Shown: positions 27,850 to 35,892, counted from the stretch's first letter. The stretch is 64,000 bases of DNA from Bdellovibrionales bacterium RIFCSPHIGHO2_01_FULL_40_29 (GCA_001771815.1 MEPU01000013.1:372001-436000), one strand, 5' to 3'. The notes: generated by a model not told the origin, from the letters alone. Program-made: numbers and translations.

Positions 27850-27878
27850 ACCCTCAAAATGGATTATGTTTTGAGGGT
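27850..27878 (-). terminator. Rho-independent terminator
   Basis: Perfect 10-bp arms (ACCCTCAAAA / TTTTGAGGGT) surround a 9-base loop. On the minus strand the stem is followed by TTTTT, so it ends transcription of the small secreted-protein gene at 27911-28270. Confidence 0.75.
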
Positions 27879-27910
27879 CAGCGAGAAGCTTGGTTATGTT
27901 TTAAGGTGAC

Positions 27911-28270
27911 TTAGTTCGCGCGAACGCACTGAACTGATTCAACTGAGAAAGTTCCCCAGTTTTTATTTACATGATCATAGTTATCCCATTTTACTGAATT
28001 TACAGTGACAAGATATTTGTCGGCAACAACCTGATCGTATAAATCAATAGTTTCAAATGTTGTCGTATAATAAACATCTTGAACGCCTTGATCAATAGTA
28101 TCAACTTTCGTTGTACTAGAGACTAAAGAAAGATCGCCGGATAAAAAGCATTTTTCAGCAACTGCCTCCGTGATCATTTTCTGGTGAACAGAATCTAAGT
28201 CTGAATTTAAAATGGCAGCCTGGGCCGTGATATTCAGAGTTAAAAGGGTTGATAAGATAACTAGTTTCAT
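27911..28270 (-). CDS. small exported protein, paralog of its upstream neighbour
   Basis: This 119-aa protein has a signal peptide (MKLVILSTLLTLNITAQA). Features shared with the protein at 28306-28713 include an EKC motif, VD-x-IDQG-x-x-D followed by a YT-rich strand, a V-x-W motif and a final conserved Cys. Two cysteines in the mature part could form one disulfide. The pair probably arose by tandem duplication. The function is unknown. Confidence 0.65.
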   Translation of the reverse strand: MKLVILSTLLTLNITAQAAILNSDLDSVHQKMITEAVAEKCFLSGDLSLVSSTTKVDTIDQGVQDVYYTTTFETIDLYDQVVADKYLVTVNSVKWDNYDHVNKNWGTFSVESVQCVRAN

Positions 28271-28305
28271 AGGACTCTCCTTGGGGTTTGGTTGTGTTTA
28301 TTTTT

Positions 28306-28713
28306 TTAATTAAGATCACAAGTTTGATTGTGGGTCATTTCAACTTTTTCAATTTGAACCCAATCAACTGTTGGATTTGTACCTGCATAATCAGTCAGAG
28401 TAATTTGAGCTGATTCTGAATCGGCATGATCCATTCCTTGAAATTGAACATTCACAGTGTAAGTGTAATCAATAATACCTTGATCGACTTTATTTGTTAC
28501 TAAATCGACAAGTTTTGCATCTACCTTTTTTGAATTTAATAAAGATGGTCTGCATTTTTCAGAAATAAAAGCGACGAGTTTAGTCTGCGCTCGCTCTGAC
28601 ATTGTTCGAGCAATATTTGGATTCATAACAAATCTTTCAACACCATTTCCTGTGTATCCAGTTAAAGAAAACAAGGTCATAAGTACAAAAATAGAAAGCG
28701 ACTGTTTGTTCAT
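28306..28713 (-). CDS. small exported protein, first of a tandem paralogous pair
   Basis: This 135-aa protein has a hydrophobic leader (MNKQSLSIFVLMTLFSLTGYTG). The mature part shows the same pattern as its neighbour: ISEKC, then KVDQGIIDYTYTV, an acidic D-x-D strand, VDWVQIEKVE and a terminal Cys. The spacing of 35 bp between the genes suggests one transcript ending at the terminator at 27850. No known family is recognised. Confidence 0.65.
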   Translation of the reverse strand: MNKQSLSIFVLMTLFSLTGYTGNGVERFVMNPNIARTMSERAQTKLVAFISEKCRPSLLNSKKVDAKLVDLVTNKVDQGIIDYTYTVNVQFQGMDHADSESAQITLTDYAGTNPTVDWVQIEKVEMTHNQTCDLN

Positions 28714-28773
28714 AAATCCCTCTTTAAGGTTTGAGATAGGTCGTATAGCCAGGATTCAAACTAAAGAATAGTC

Positions 28774-28800
28774 TTAAGTTTTGCGAAAATCTTCCGATAA
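28774..28800 (+). promoter_or_regulatory. strong FliA (sigma-28)-like promoter
   Basis: TTAAGTTT (28774-28781), an exact 11-base spacer and TCCGATAA (28793-28800) match the sigma-28 consensus TAAAGTTT-N11-GCCGATAA at seven of eight positions in each box. It lies 34 bp before the first in-frame ATG of the downstream gene. FliA-type promoters drive attack-phase genes in Bdellovibrio. Confidence 0.7.
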
Positions 28801-28848
28801 AAGACCAGGGGCTTTTTTCGTTCTCAAAATGAGATGGTTAAAGGATTT

Positions 28849-29676
28849 ATGAGTCATACATTGAAGGTGTTAACCCATTTCAAGAAGAGTACAAACTTTA
28901 AGTCTTTAAAAGAATTTCACTCCTATCTTATCCAAAGAGGTTTTACTGCAAACTATCAACATTTTGCGAAGATTCTTAAAGGACAAGCGGCGCCTACGGT
29001 AGATATCATGGGACAATTTAGTTTAGCACTTCCGGATTTGTCTGATGAATTAACAATCGCCTATTGCAAAGATTTATTTCCCCAGAAAGATTATCTTTTT
29101 CAATCTGGACCACTTCAAAAATCAGATTCTCCAATCAACAAAACTGAAAATGATATCGGAGACTTAAGACAAAATCTAAGATCAGCAAAAGTCAGCGTCT
29201 TAAGCGAAGCTCAAATAGCCACTTTGTGCAAAAATAAGGAAAATTACTTCTTATTCCTTGCGTGCACCATGGCCAGAAAACCGATTCTCATTTCAGAAAT
29301 TAATCTTCTTATGGGTGAGAAAGTCACAAAATCTGCTGTTTCTAATTTGATTGAAGCAGGCATCATTATAAAAACAGAAGCTGGATATCAAACATTTAAT
29401 ACAGAAATTAAATTTCCACCAAAATCAAAATTCAATGAAAATTTCTACACCACATTAGATCAATGGGACTCGGAATTTACAACGGTCATGAATATGGATT
29501 TGTTGATTTCAAAAACACTTCTACGTCGAATATCGCCTCGTTATCTGGGACTTATAAATGGTCAAATTCAACTTCTTCTCGAATCTCTTCGCCTTTCAGA
29601 CGAATCAGAAACGAAGTACAATTCTGAAGTTGTCCAGCTCAGCATAAGTTTGTTTCAAGGAAAATTACCGGGTTAG
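28849..29676 (+). CDS. putative DNA-binding regulator, TIGR02147-like
   Basis: The protein is 275 aa from ATG 28849, which has AAAGGA 3-4 bases upstream; an ATG at 28834 is also in frame. Residues about 15-65 look like a helix-turn-helix of the kind that selects a promoter (SLKEFHSYLIQRGFTANYQHF). A winged-helix-like middle (LMGEKVTKSAVSNLIEAGII) follows. This layout resembles TIGR02147/DUF4423 proteins, which are abundant in Bdellovibrio. The FliA-like promoter upstream suggests attack-phase expression. The targets are unknown. Confidence 0.55.
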   Translation: MSHTLKVLTHFKKSTNFKSLKEFHSYLIQRGFTANYQHFAKILKGQAAPTVDIMGQFSLALPDLSDELTIAYCKDLFPQKDYLFQSGPLQKSDSPINKTENDIGDLRQNLRSAKVSVLSEAQIATLCKNKENYFLFLACTMARKPILISEINLLMGEKVTKSAVSNLIEAGIIIKTEAGYQTFNTEIKFPPKSKFNENFYTTLDQWDSEFTTVMNMDLLISKTLLRRISPRYLGLINGQIQLLLESLRLSDESETKYNSEVVQLSISLFQGKLPG

Positions 29677-29695
29677 TTAATATCTTGTTATAAAT

Positions 29696-29788
29696 TGGCG
29701 GAGAAGGTGGGATTTGAACCCACGGTAGCTCTTTTGGAACTACGGGTCTTTAGCAAAGACCTGGTTTCAGCCACTCACCCACTTCTCC
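29696..29788 (-). tRNA. tRNA-Ser(GCU)
   Basis: On the minus strand the acceptor GGAGAAG pairs with CTTCTCC, followed by discriminator G and an encoded CCA. The anticodon loop TTGCTAA gives anticodon GCU. A long variable arm (GTAGTTCC...GAGCTAC) and a standard T-loop (GGTTCAAATCC) confirm a class II serine tRNA. Confidence 0.95.
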
Positions 29789-29850
29789 GCAACGAAAAAT
29801 AGTATAAGAAATTCGGCTAAGGTCCTAAAATGCCATAGCACTTTTACAGA

Positions 29851-29880
29851 ATCAAGGAATGCCATCACACGGCCCTTGAT
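29851..29880. other. hairpin between two tRNA genes
   Basis: The inverted repeat ATCAAGG/CCTTGAT has a 16-base loop and sits between the divergent tRNA-Ser and tRNA-Arg genes. The sequence AATGCCAT occurs twice around it. No function is assigned. Confidence 0.25.
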
Positions 29881-29931
29881 TTTACTCATTGTTTTCTGTA
29901 GAAGATTATTTCGACTTAAAGCTTACTATGT

Positions 29932-30008
29932 GCACTCGTAGCTCAGCTGGATAGAGTACACGACTACGAATCGTGTGGTCAGAGGTTCAAATCCTCTCGA
30001 GTGCACCA
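29932..30008 (+). tRNA. tRNA-Arg(ACG)
   Basis: The acceptor GCACTCG pairs with CGAGTGC, followed by A and an encoded CCA. The D-arm is AGCTCAGCTGG. The anticodon stem CACGA/TCGTG encloses CTACGAA, giving anticodon ACG (deaminated to ICG in bacteria). The T-loop is GGTTCAAATCC. The length of 77 nt is normal. Confidence 0.95.
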
Positions 30009-30049
30009 ATTTTCTACATTTCAATACATCAGATTGAGTTTAGATCCTG

Positions 30050-30076
30050 AAAATAGCTGTTATGAGCTATTTTTTT
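30050..30076 (+). terminator. Rho-independent terminator after tRNA-Arg
   Basis: Perfect 9-bp arms AAAATAGCT/AGCTATTTT enclose the loop GTTATG and run into T7. It overlaps the stop of the convergent AlkD-like gene and is nearly symmetric, so it probably works for both strands. Confidence 0.7.
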
Positions 30077-30831
30077 GGCATTTCTCTGCGCATTAGTTTT
30101 CGTCTTATCACCAGTTTATTTTTAATTTTGAGCGGAAGCTTCTCGCTGCTGGCATACCAGGCATTTGGATGAATACTGTCTAAATTCACCTCGATAAACT
30201 GAAGCGTCTCTTGGGGGTAGACGTTGTACATTTCGCGGATGGTCCAACCCACGGCTTTCTGCACATAGTACTCTGGGGCGTTCAGGTGTGGTTTTATCAT
30301 CGAACTTGCAAGCTTAAACGAGGGAAGACTCTTACGAGATCGCGAGTAATAAAAAAGACCAACCATCGAACATCGACGCAGCCACGGATTCTTATGGCGA
30401 TTCCAGGCTTTGTAGGTTCTCAATACAGACTTCGGAGAGGCCTCAAAAATTCGAGCAAAAATTCCGCAAAGAGCATCTGAGTGCGCCCAGTTATCAACTT
30501 CATTGGCCCAGGTTAAAATTTGGGGGGCATAGCGCACAAGATCCTGGTCGGAAAGTTTTTCTAACCAATGAATGGAAATAGTTTTGAGTTCAAAAACTTT
30601 TGCAGTTTTCCAAATTTTTTCAAAAGCTGTAAACTGCACGTCTAGGGGTTGATTTTTAACAACCAGGTTTCTGCTTTGAAGAGAGCGAACATCCGGCATG
30701 CTTAAATTCCAAAAAATCAATTTTGAAGAGCCACCACCGACATAGTTTTCACCGTGAAACATTTCTGGGCGGGTAGGAGCTTTGAATTTTTTTAGCTCAG
30801 TAACAAGTTGTGTATTTAATTTTTTATGCAT
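30067..30831 (-). CDS. AlkD-like DNA alkylation repair/HEAT-repeat protein
   Basis: This 254-aa all-helical protein matches the AlkD family in length and motifs: EVDNWAHSD, NPWLRRCSMVGLFYYSR and YYVQKAVGWTIREM. AlkD proteins are HEAT-like DNA glycosylases that release positively charged alkylated bases such as N3- and N7-alkylpurines. The exact catalytic residues cannot be confirmed by eye. It is a single gene, divergent from the next small gene. Confidence 0.75.
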   Translation of the reverse strand: MHKKLNTQLVTELKKFKAPTRPEMFHGENYVGGGSSKLIFWNLSMPDVRSLQSRNLVVKNQPLDVQFTAFEKIWKTAKVFELKTISIHWLEKLSDQDLVRYAPQILTWANEVDNWAHSDALCGIFARIFEASPKSVLRTYKAWNRHKNPWLRRCSMVGLFYYSRSRKSLPSFKLASSMIKPHLNAPEYYVQKAVGWTIREMYNVYPQETLQFIEVNLDSIHPNAWYASSEKLPLKIKNKLVIRRKLMRREMPKK

Positions 30832-30882
30832 AGCTCATCGTATCTGATTTGCCTTTTTCGATCATCCACATATTATAAAGGT

Positions 30883-31329
30883 ATGAATCAAAAATTACTG
30901 ATCAAGGTTCTTGTTTTGGGATTTGGCTTGGCGATGGTCATAACGACAATGAAATTTTCGAACTCAAGCCATTTTAAAGAGGGTATTAATCAACTTTTTG
31001 CTGTCGATTCCGGAAAAAATTTACGTTGGTGCCCGGATCATGTGGTTGAGTTTCAATGGATGAGCCCCGCATTGCCAAGCTCCGTAACTACTCGTTGGTC
31101 TGCGGCCAAAGCTCGTGATGTTCAAAATGTGTTTTGTGAAGTGGCAATGGAAGCGACGGATGGCTTAAATTTAACTCAAATTCAGTTCACCCCGTTGCTA
31201 TTGGCTCAATCAGCCGAGGGTAAAACAGCCCTTTTGGAGTGGAGCCCCGAGTCGAAAGTCTTCCGAGTTCAGGGGATGCCGTTTAAATCTGCACGCCTGA
31301 GTCGAGAGCTTCTTGACGATCCCAAGTGA
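30883..31329 (+). CDS. small membrane-anchored or exported protein
   Basis: The frame opens at 30826, but ATG 30883 follows AAAGG and begins a typical signal anchor (MNQKLLIKVLVLGFGLAMVITT), so the product is 148 aa. The rest is soluble, with two cysteines (about residues 50 and 85), and would lie in the periplasm. No family is recognised. tRNA-Asn follows 23 bp downstream and may share the transcript. Confidence 0.6.
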   Translation: MNQKLLIKVLVLGFGLAMVITTMKFSNSSHFKEGINQLFAVDSGKNLRWCPDHVVEFQWMSPALPSSVTTRWSAAKARDVQNVFCEVAMEATDGLNLTQIQFTPLLLAQSAEGKTALLEWSPESKVFRVQGMPFKSARLSRELLDDPK

Positions 31330-31352
31330 TTTCGTTAGGTTGTCTATTCAGT

Positions 31353-31428
31353 TCAGATGTAGCTCAGTTGGTAGAGCAAGCGACTGTTAATCGCTTGGTC
31401 GCAGGTTCGAGTCCTGCCATCTGAGCCA
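31353..31428 (+). tRNA. tRNA-Asn(GUU)
   Basis: The acceptor TCAGATG pairs with CATCTGA, followed by G and an encoded CCA. The anticodon stem AGCGA/TCGCT encloses CTGTTAA, giving anticodon GUU. D-arm AGCTCAGTTGG and T-loop GGTTCGAGTCC are standard. The length is 76 nt. Confidence 0.95.
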
Positions 31429-31447
31429 ATTTTATTGTAAGGCTCAT

Positions 31448-31473
31448 ACCCGCTCACAAGGCGGGTTTTTTTT
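31448..31473 (+). terminator. Rho-independent terminator after tRNA-Asn
   Basis: The stem ACCCGC/GCGGGT has a 7-base loop and is followed by a run of T, 20 bp after the tRNA CCA end. Confidence 0.8.
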
Positions 31474-31493
31474 GGTTCTTCTTCAACAGTTTG

Positions 31494-31519
31494 GAGACTA
31501 GACCTACGCCCATAGTCTC
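31494..31519. other. hairpin between terminator and membrane-protein gene
   Basis: Perfect 7-bp arms GAGACTA/TAGTCTC enclose 12 bases. There is no T-run on either side. It may be an operator or part of a 5' leader for the gene at 31587. Confidence 0.3.
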
Positions 31520-31586
31520 GTCGGCAAAAGCTAAGTTCTGCACCTTGGTCTTCTGTAGCATTTTAAGAAAAATCCGATAAAACAGT

Positions 31587-32438
31587 ATGATTTCTTTATG
31601 GTTGGTCATCGGATTAATAATCGCAACAGTAACGACGGCAACACTTGGTGCTGGATTTTCTGTTTTGGGTATTGCAGCTTTATTTTCGGGTGCTGCAATG
31701 GCTACCGGAGCTATGGCTATTGCTTTGGAATTTGCTAAGTTTGTCTTATCTGCTTATTTGCACCAACGTTGGCAGCAAATGAATATTCTTTATCGATCCT
31801 ATTTAACATTTTCAGTGATTATTTTGAGCTTGATCACCAGTATGGGTATTTTTGGTTTTCTATCCAGCGCTTACCAATCCGCTTCGACTGTTTTGGAAAC
31901 TGAAAATGTTAAACTGGCGGCTTTAAAAGAAAAACAAATTCGATTCACTTCAGAAATTGAACGTTTAAATCGAAGCATTAATGAAATTCCTGCGAATCGG
32001 GTATCGAAGCGAATTCAAGTTCGCGCTGAGATAGAGCCAATTATTGCAGATTTAAGCAAACAAATAATGGGCACTGATGGTTTGATAACCCAGTCCAATT
32101 TAAAAATATTAGAAGTGAAAGAAAAAGTTGGTCCGCTGATTTACATCGCGAAATCCTTCGATAAAGACATTGATACCGTAGTAAAGTATTTTATTTTCTT
32201 ATTCGTTTTTGTATTTGATCCATTGGCCATTTGTTTGGTGATTGCGACAAGCGAAGCGCTTGAGTCTCGTCGAAAGGACAAGCAGCAATTCACTCGCGAT
32301 AATCTATCTGCTAGCCCGACAGTGGTTGCTGAGAGTAAGTCAAGTCATCCAACTTCCGAATGGCCTCGGCCGGCCGAAGACTCAGTCGATGTTATTCAAA
32401 TGAAGTTTGTTGATCCCAAAGATAAAAACGCGGTGTGA
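31587..32438 (+). CDS. membrane protein with a long cytoplasmic or periplasmic coiled coil
   Basis: This 283-aa protein has two or three transmembrane helices in the first 90 residues. A coiled coil of about 80 residues (TENVKLAALKEKQIRFTSEI onwards) follows, then another helix near residues 197-220 and a polar tail. Similar three-helix plus coiled-coil proteins occur in marine phages and bacteria with no known function. There is no Shine-Dalgarno. A TCCGATAA box ends 6 bases before the ATG, so a leaderless FliA-type transcript is possible. The next gene starts 3 bp downstream. Confidence 0.6.
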   Translation: MISLWLVIGLIIATVTTATLGAGFSVLGIAALFSGAAMATGAMAIALEFAKFVLSAYLHQRWQQMNILYRSYLTFSVIILSLITSMGIFGFLSSAYQSASTVLETENVKLAALKEKQIRFTSEIERLNRSINEIPANRVSKRIQVRAEIEPIIADLSKQIMGTDGLITQSNLKILEVKEKVGPLIYIAKSFDKDIDTVVKYFIFLFVFVFDPLAICLVIATSEALESRRKDKQQFTRDNLSASPTVVAESKSSHPTSEWPRPAEDSVDVIQMKFVDPKDKNAV

Positions 32439-32441
32439 TCT

Positions 32442-33191
32442 ATGGAAATAGTTAAAGTATTGGAGCGAAAAGCCGTCATTCGTTTGTTCGGCATCGGGCT
32501 GATTCTTTCTCCATTTTTTAATACCTTTCTAACAATGATGACATTTTCAAATGTTCGCGATCAATGGTCATGGAGAGTTTTTTGGTTTGTGACGCAGAAT
32601 CGTGCTTTTGCCGATCAGGTTCTTTATGTGGCCACATTTATTATTGGTATTCTTATGCTTCGTGGAGCCGCGTGGGCATGGAAGTGTTTGTTGGTGTTAC
32701 TTGGTGGATATATTTTAAATCAAACTATGCATTTTGGTCCGAATTTTCGAGCCAATAAGTTTTCGGCTGTTTTTTTTATGATGAATGTTGGAATTTTCTT
32801 ATTCATTGCTGATCAGCTGGCTTGGAAGCTGAAAGTGGCATCTGTTTCAAAACCGGTTTCGCCATCGGGTCGGACGCCTTCACCAGTCCCGTCGCCAGTG
32901 ATTCCTTTGGTTTCTCTAAAATCACATCGAAGAATAATGATTCATTTTGAAAACTTTGGCGAATGGGCCAGAGTTGTTGAAATTTCGCCAAAGGGTCTTC
33001 AATTGCAAAGTTTACGAGAGGCTCCTTTGGGAATTGAAAATAATTTGGCCGCAATAGCTCTAGCGCCGAACGTTTGGGCGCGAGTGAAATTTTCTCATCG
33101 ATCAGGGGCAGAGTATTTTTTTCACTTTGCGGACCTCTCGGCAGCAGAAATAAATGCACTTAATCAATGGCTGCACAAAATTGCTGTGTAA
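32442..33191 (+). CDS. membrane protein with a PilZ-like C-terminal domain
   Basis: This 249-aa protein has four hydrophobic helices in the first 125 residues. A proline-rich linker (PVSPSGRTPSPVPSPVIPL) joins them to a soluble domain beginning SHRRIMIHFENFGEWARVVEISPKG. The RR pair and the EIS-x-x-G spacing resemble PilZ c-di-GMP receptors, but the classic RxxxR and DxSxxG are not both exact, so binding is uncertain. It lies 3 bp after the coiled-coil membrane protein gene and they probably act together. Confidence 0.5.
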   Translation: MEIVKVLERKAVIRLFGIGLILSPFFNTFLTMMTFSNVRDQWSWRVFWFVTQNRAFADQVLYVATFIIGILMLRGAAWAWKCLLVLLGGYILNQTMHFGPNFRANKFSAVFFMMNVGIFLFIADQLAWKLKVASVSKPVSPSGRTPSPVPSPVIPLVSLKSHRRIMIHFENFGEWARVVEISPKGLQLQSLREAPLGIENNLAAIALAPNVWARVKFSHRSGAEYFFHFADLSAAEINALNQWLHKIAV

Positions 33192-33575
33192 TTAATGGTG
33201 TCCTGAGGCTGTTTTTAATTGAATCTCTTTGACGGATTCAATTAATTTTTGGCGCCGGATGGGTTTTGAGACAAAGCCCATAAAGTTTGGATTCTTATGA
33301 AAGTCTCTTCTTTCATAATCAGCATAACCAGAAACAAAAAGTATCGGTATGTGCGGTGCTGCCATTTGAGTAATTCGATCAAACAGCTCAACGCCATCCC
33401 ACACCGGCATACGTATATCACTTATAATGAGATCAGGTTTTGATGTCTGAACTATTTCATAGGCCTCTTTCCCATTTGAAGCGCGAGTCACTTCATAACC
33501 CTCTTTTTCCAGAAAAAGTGAGAACAAATTTCTCATGTCGAGCTCGTCATCAACGACAAGGATCTTAAATGCCAT
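33192..33575 (-). CDS. single-domain response regulator (CheY-like)
   Basis: This 127-aa receiver domain has the acidic pocket VDDELD, the phosphorylation site in LIISDIRMP (Asp near residue 53), the switch Ser in ILFVSGYAD and the Lys in VSKPIRR. There is no output domain, so it acts by protein contact after phosphorylation. No histidine kinase is adjacent. It is convergent with the PilZ-like gene. Confidence 0.85.
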   Translation of the reverse strand: MAFKILVVDDELDMRNLFSLFLEKEGYEVTRASNGKEAYEIVQTSKPDLIISDIRMPVWDGVELFDRITQMAAPHIPILFVSGYADYERRDFHKNPNFMGFVSKPIRRQKLIESVKEIQLKTASGHH

Positions 33576-33796
33576 TCGGATACTTTCTGCTTACAGCAAG
33601 GGTATTAATTGAAATCCATTCGATAACATCTCATATGTCTGACAGGTTTTTATTTCAAGCAGGATAATTTTTAAAAAACTCAACAATTTGTGATTGTAAT
33701 TTTTGCCAGGGTTATTTCATATTCAGAGGCTTTTTTGACATTTTTTAAGTTAAATTTCAGTCAATAAAGCTTAATTATAGGTCGCGGGTACGACAC
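33576..33796. other. intergenic region, nothing clear seen
   Basis: These 221 bases lie upstream of the response regulator and downstream of the outer-membrane protein gene, both on the minus strand. I find no ORF with a ribosome-binding site, no RNA gene and no strong hairpin. The promoter of the response-regulator gene is expected here. Confidence 0.4.
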
Positions 33797-34345
33797 TTAT
33801 TGAAATGCAAATCCTATCGTGAAAAGGGGAAGTAATTCGCGATGAGTAACTGATGTTCCGCCGGATACTCCATTAATACTTCTCTCTGAATAGTTAAATG
33901 TTTTGTAGGCCATCATTAGACCCATATAAAAACTACTGGTGAATTTAAATAATCCACCAAGATCAATCTCGTAACCGGACCCTTTTTCATCAACTGTTCC
34001 ACCACCATGATCAAACGTCGAACTAAAAAAATAATGAGCAGCTATATAAAGATCTTTTTCAGAAAAATAGCCACCAGACAACCCATAAGAGGTGCGGTTC
34101 GAGTCAGAAGAATCATTTGATGATTGTGAATAGATAGCGCCCGCATAGTAACGCTTGAATACTTTTCCCAAACGTAAATCTGTATCTGTTGTTTTTGCCT
34201 GAGAGGTCACACCATTGTCGGTGTAATCACGATCCAAATAAATCGTGTTCAAAGTGAAGAGAACCGTATTAGTTAAATCAGCTTGCGCCTTGGGTTGGAA
34301 AGCTAAAAAAAGAATTGTAAATAATGATAAAAATAGAGTTCTCAT
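33797..34345 (-). CDS. outer-membrane beta-barrel protein
   Basis: From ATG 34345 the product is 182 aa, with the signal peptide MRTLFLSLFTILFLAFQPKAQA. Alternating polar and aromatic strands follow, ending in a terminal aromatic strand (LLPLFTIGFAFQ). The pattern is that of a small 8-stranded OM barrel. The longer frame to 34459 overlaps the divergent gene and lacks a signal-like start. A promoter TTGTTG-N18-TATACT lies upstream on the minus strand. The function is unknown. Confidence 0.65.
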   Translation of the reverse strand: MRTLFLSLFTILFLAFQPKAQADLTNTVLFTLNTIYLDRDYTDNGVTSQAKTTDTDLRLGKVFKRYYAGAIYSQSSNDSSDSNRTSYGLSGGYFSEKDLYIAAHYFFSSTFDHGGGTVDEKGSGYEIDLGGLFKFTSSFYMGLMMAYKTFNYSERSINGVSGGTSVTHRELLPLFTIGFAFQ

Positions 34346-34397
34346 GTTAAAACAGTATATCCTTTTAAATATAAACTCAACAAGGGGATAGGTATAG

Positions 34398-35048
34398 ATG
34401 AGGGTTTTGTCTTTTGTGTTAATACTAAGTTTTGCAGGCCTTTGTATTGCCCAGACCAATGATGCAGATTACATAGTTATAAAACCACAACCAAATATGA
34501 TTTTTGAAGATTCTAGTGAGTTTCACCGAATCAATAAACAACATGCTATCCTTGCGCAAATCGCGGGCATTGGGCCTAATAGTACATTTTCGCATGGTTT
34601 GATCTATAACTATTTTTATTCTCGAAATCAGATTTTTCATATAGAGGCCACGAATAATTCAATGGTAGATCGCACCCTATCCACGGCCTATGAACTGAGT
34701 GCAACTTCTTTTGGATTGTACTACAAACGATTTTTAGGAAATTCACTTTATATTCGTGGGGGAATTGATCAGCGCCGCATTGATTACACCTATAATAATG
34801 GGGCTCGGCAGTTTCAAGGCTCATCAACAGCTGCTGGGGTTTTGATTGGAAATCAATGGAATTGGAACCATATCACCTTTGGATGTGATTGGGTTGGCTT
34901 CAGTCAGCCCTTTGCGTCTTCGATATCTGGTGAAAGACTTGCTGTACCAAGCGTGTCTGAGCTTGCGGTTCTGCAGGATGATCAAAATCGGCTTGTGAAA
35001 AATGGTGTTGTGAATTTACTTCGAGTCTATCTGGGAGCTTCATTCTAG
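34398..35048 (+). CDS. predicted outer-membrane protein, divergent from another barrel
   Basis: This 216-aa protein has a signal peptide (MRVLSFVLILSFAGLCIA). Repeated beta-strands with Tyr/Phe girdles (around LYIRGGIDQRRIDYTYNNG) end in LLRVYLGASF, whose last Phe is the usual OM barrel assembly signal. Its start lies 52 bp from the start of the divergent barrel gene, so both may answer to shared control. The function is unknown. Confidence 0.6.
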   Translation: MRVLSFVLILSFAGLCIAQTNDADYIVIKPQPNMIFEDSSEFHRINKQHAILAQIAGIGPNSTFSHGLIYNYFYSRNQIFHIEATNNSMVDRTLSTAYELSATSFGLYYKRFLGNSLYIRGGIDQRRIDYTYNNGARQFQGSSTAAGVLIGNQWNWNHITFGCDWVGFSQPFASSISGERLAVPSVSELAVLQDDQNRLVKNGVVNLLRVYLGASF

Positions 35049-35059
35049 TGAAGCACTCA

Positions 35060-35095
35060 AAAAAAAAGGGCTTCGCTTTTGCGAAACCCTTTTTT
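35060..35095. terminator. bidirectional terminator between convergent genes
   Basis: An A-rich/T-rich flanked stem (AAAGGG-C-TTCGC, loop TTTT, GCGAA-A-CCCTTT) sits between the OM protein and trypsin stop codons. T-runs on both strands suit either direction. Confidence 0.8.
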
Positions 35096-35115
35096 GGAAT
35101 CTTAATTTATCAAAA

Positions 35116-35892
35116 CTATTGAGTTTGTGTCGCAATCCAGTCGATCATGACATTAACTTTAGAGTACACGCCATATTTGTTCGGTCGGGCACAACCTTCA
35201 CCCCAGCTCACAACACCAACAAGTGAAAAATCACCACTAGCTTGTTGAGTGAATAAAGGTCCACCGCTATCGCCTTGGCAAGAATCTTTTCCGCCGTCTT
35301 TGTAGCCAGCACAGATCATGCGGTCAGTGATATCGCCACCGTAAACATCAGCGGCATTGCATGCTTCTGATGAAACTAATGGAACTTCAACTTTCTGTAA
35401 AATATTTGGAAGAGCATAAGAACCCTCAGATGTTGTACCCCAGCCGGAAGTCCAGACCATGAATTGATCATCTGTTTTTGGGACTTCAATTTCAACACGG
35501 TTTAATTCAATAGTGCGAAATTTTGAATCACCAGAAAGTTGAATCAAAGCGTAATCATAATCCAAAGTGCTGCGATTAAACTGTGGATGCGCAATGATTC
35601 GTTTTGTTGTGAAAGTTTCAGTGTCTGCACGGTTTTTCTGATCATGCATACCAACAACGATTTTCATTGAAGACGAACCCTGCACGCAGTGTGCCGCTGT
35701 TAATACCCAGTTTGGTTTAATTAAAGATCCACCACAAAAATGTGATCCTGAAGACGATTGAAGAGAGACTTGAAATGGAAGTTCCCCTTTGTTTGCGGGC
35801 ATCCCTCCAACGATTGTTTGGTGAAGTTGACCTGCGAAAGCGCTTAGGCTGCAAGTTGTTACGAGTGCGACTAAAATCCTTTTAGTAAACAT
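35116..35892 (-). CDS. secreted trypsin-like serine protease (S1A)
   Basis: This 258-aa protein starts at ATG 35892, with GAGGGG 6 bases upstream; the longer frame is ignored. It has a signal peptide (MFTKRILVALVTTCSLSAFA) and a short propeptide before IVGGMPA, the activation site. The triad is His in VLTAAHC, Asp in DYDYALIQL and Ser in GDSGGPL. An Asp six residues before the Ser (KDSCQGDSGG) predicts cutting after Arg/Lys. Such proteases are numerous in Bdellovibrio and are thought to digest prey protein. The signal predicts export; outer-membrane crossing is inferred. Confidence 0.92.
   Translation of the reverse strand: MFTKRILVALVTTCSLSAFAGQLHQTIVGGMPANKGELPFQVSLQSSSGSHFCGGSLIKPNWVLTAAHCVQGSSSMKIVVGMHDQKNRADTETFTTKRIIAHPQFNRSTLDYDYALIQLSGDSKFRTIELNRVEIEVPKTDDQFMVWTSGWGTTSEGSYALPNILQKVEVPLVSSEACNAADVYGGDITDRMICAGYKDGGKDSCQGDSGGPLFTQQASGDFSLVGVVSWGEGCARPNKYGVYSKVNVMIDWIATQTQ

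Noticed and set aside
30826-30882. N-terminal extension of the small exported protein
   Set aside because: The ATG at 30883 has a ribosome-binding site and starts the signal anchor; the extension lacks both and overlaps the divergent AlkD-like start.
33600-33796. Possible small gene or RNA upstream of the response regulator
   Set aside because: No coding frame with a start signal and no stable hairpin were seen.
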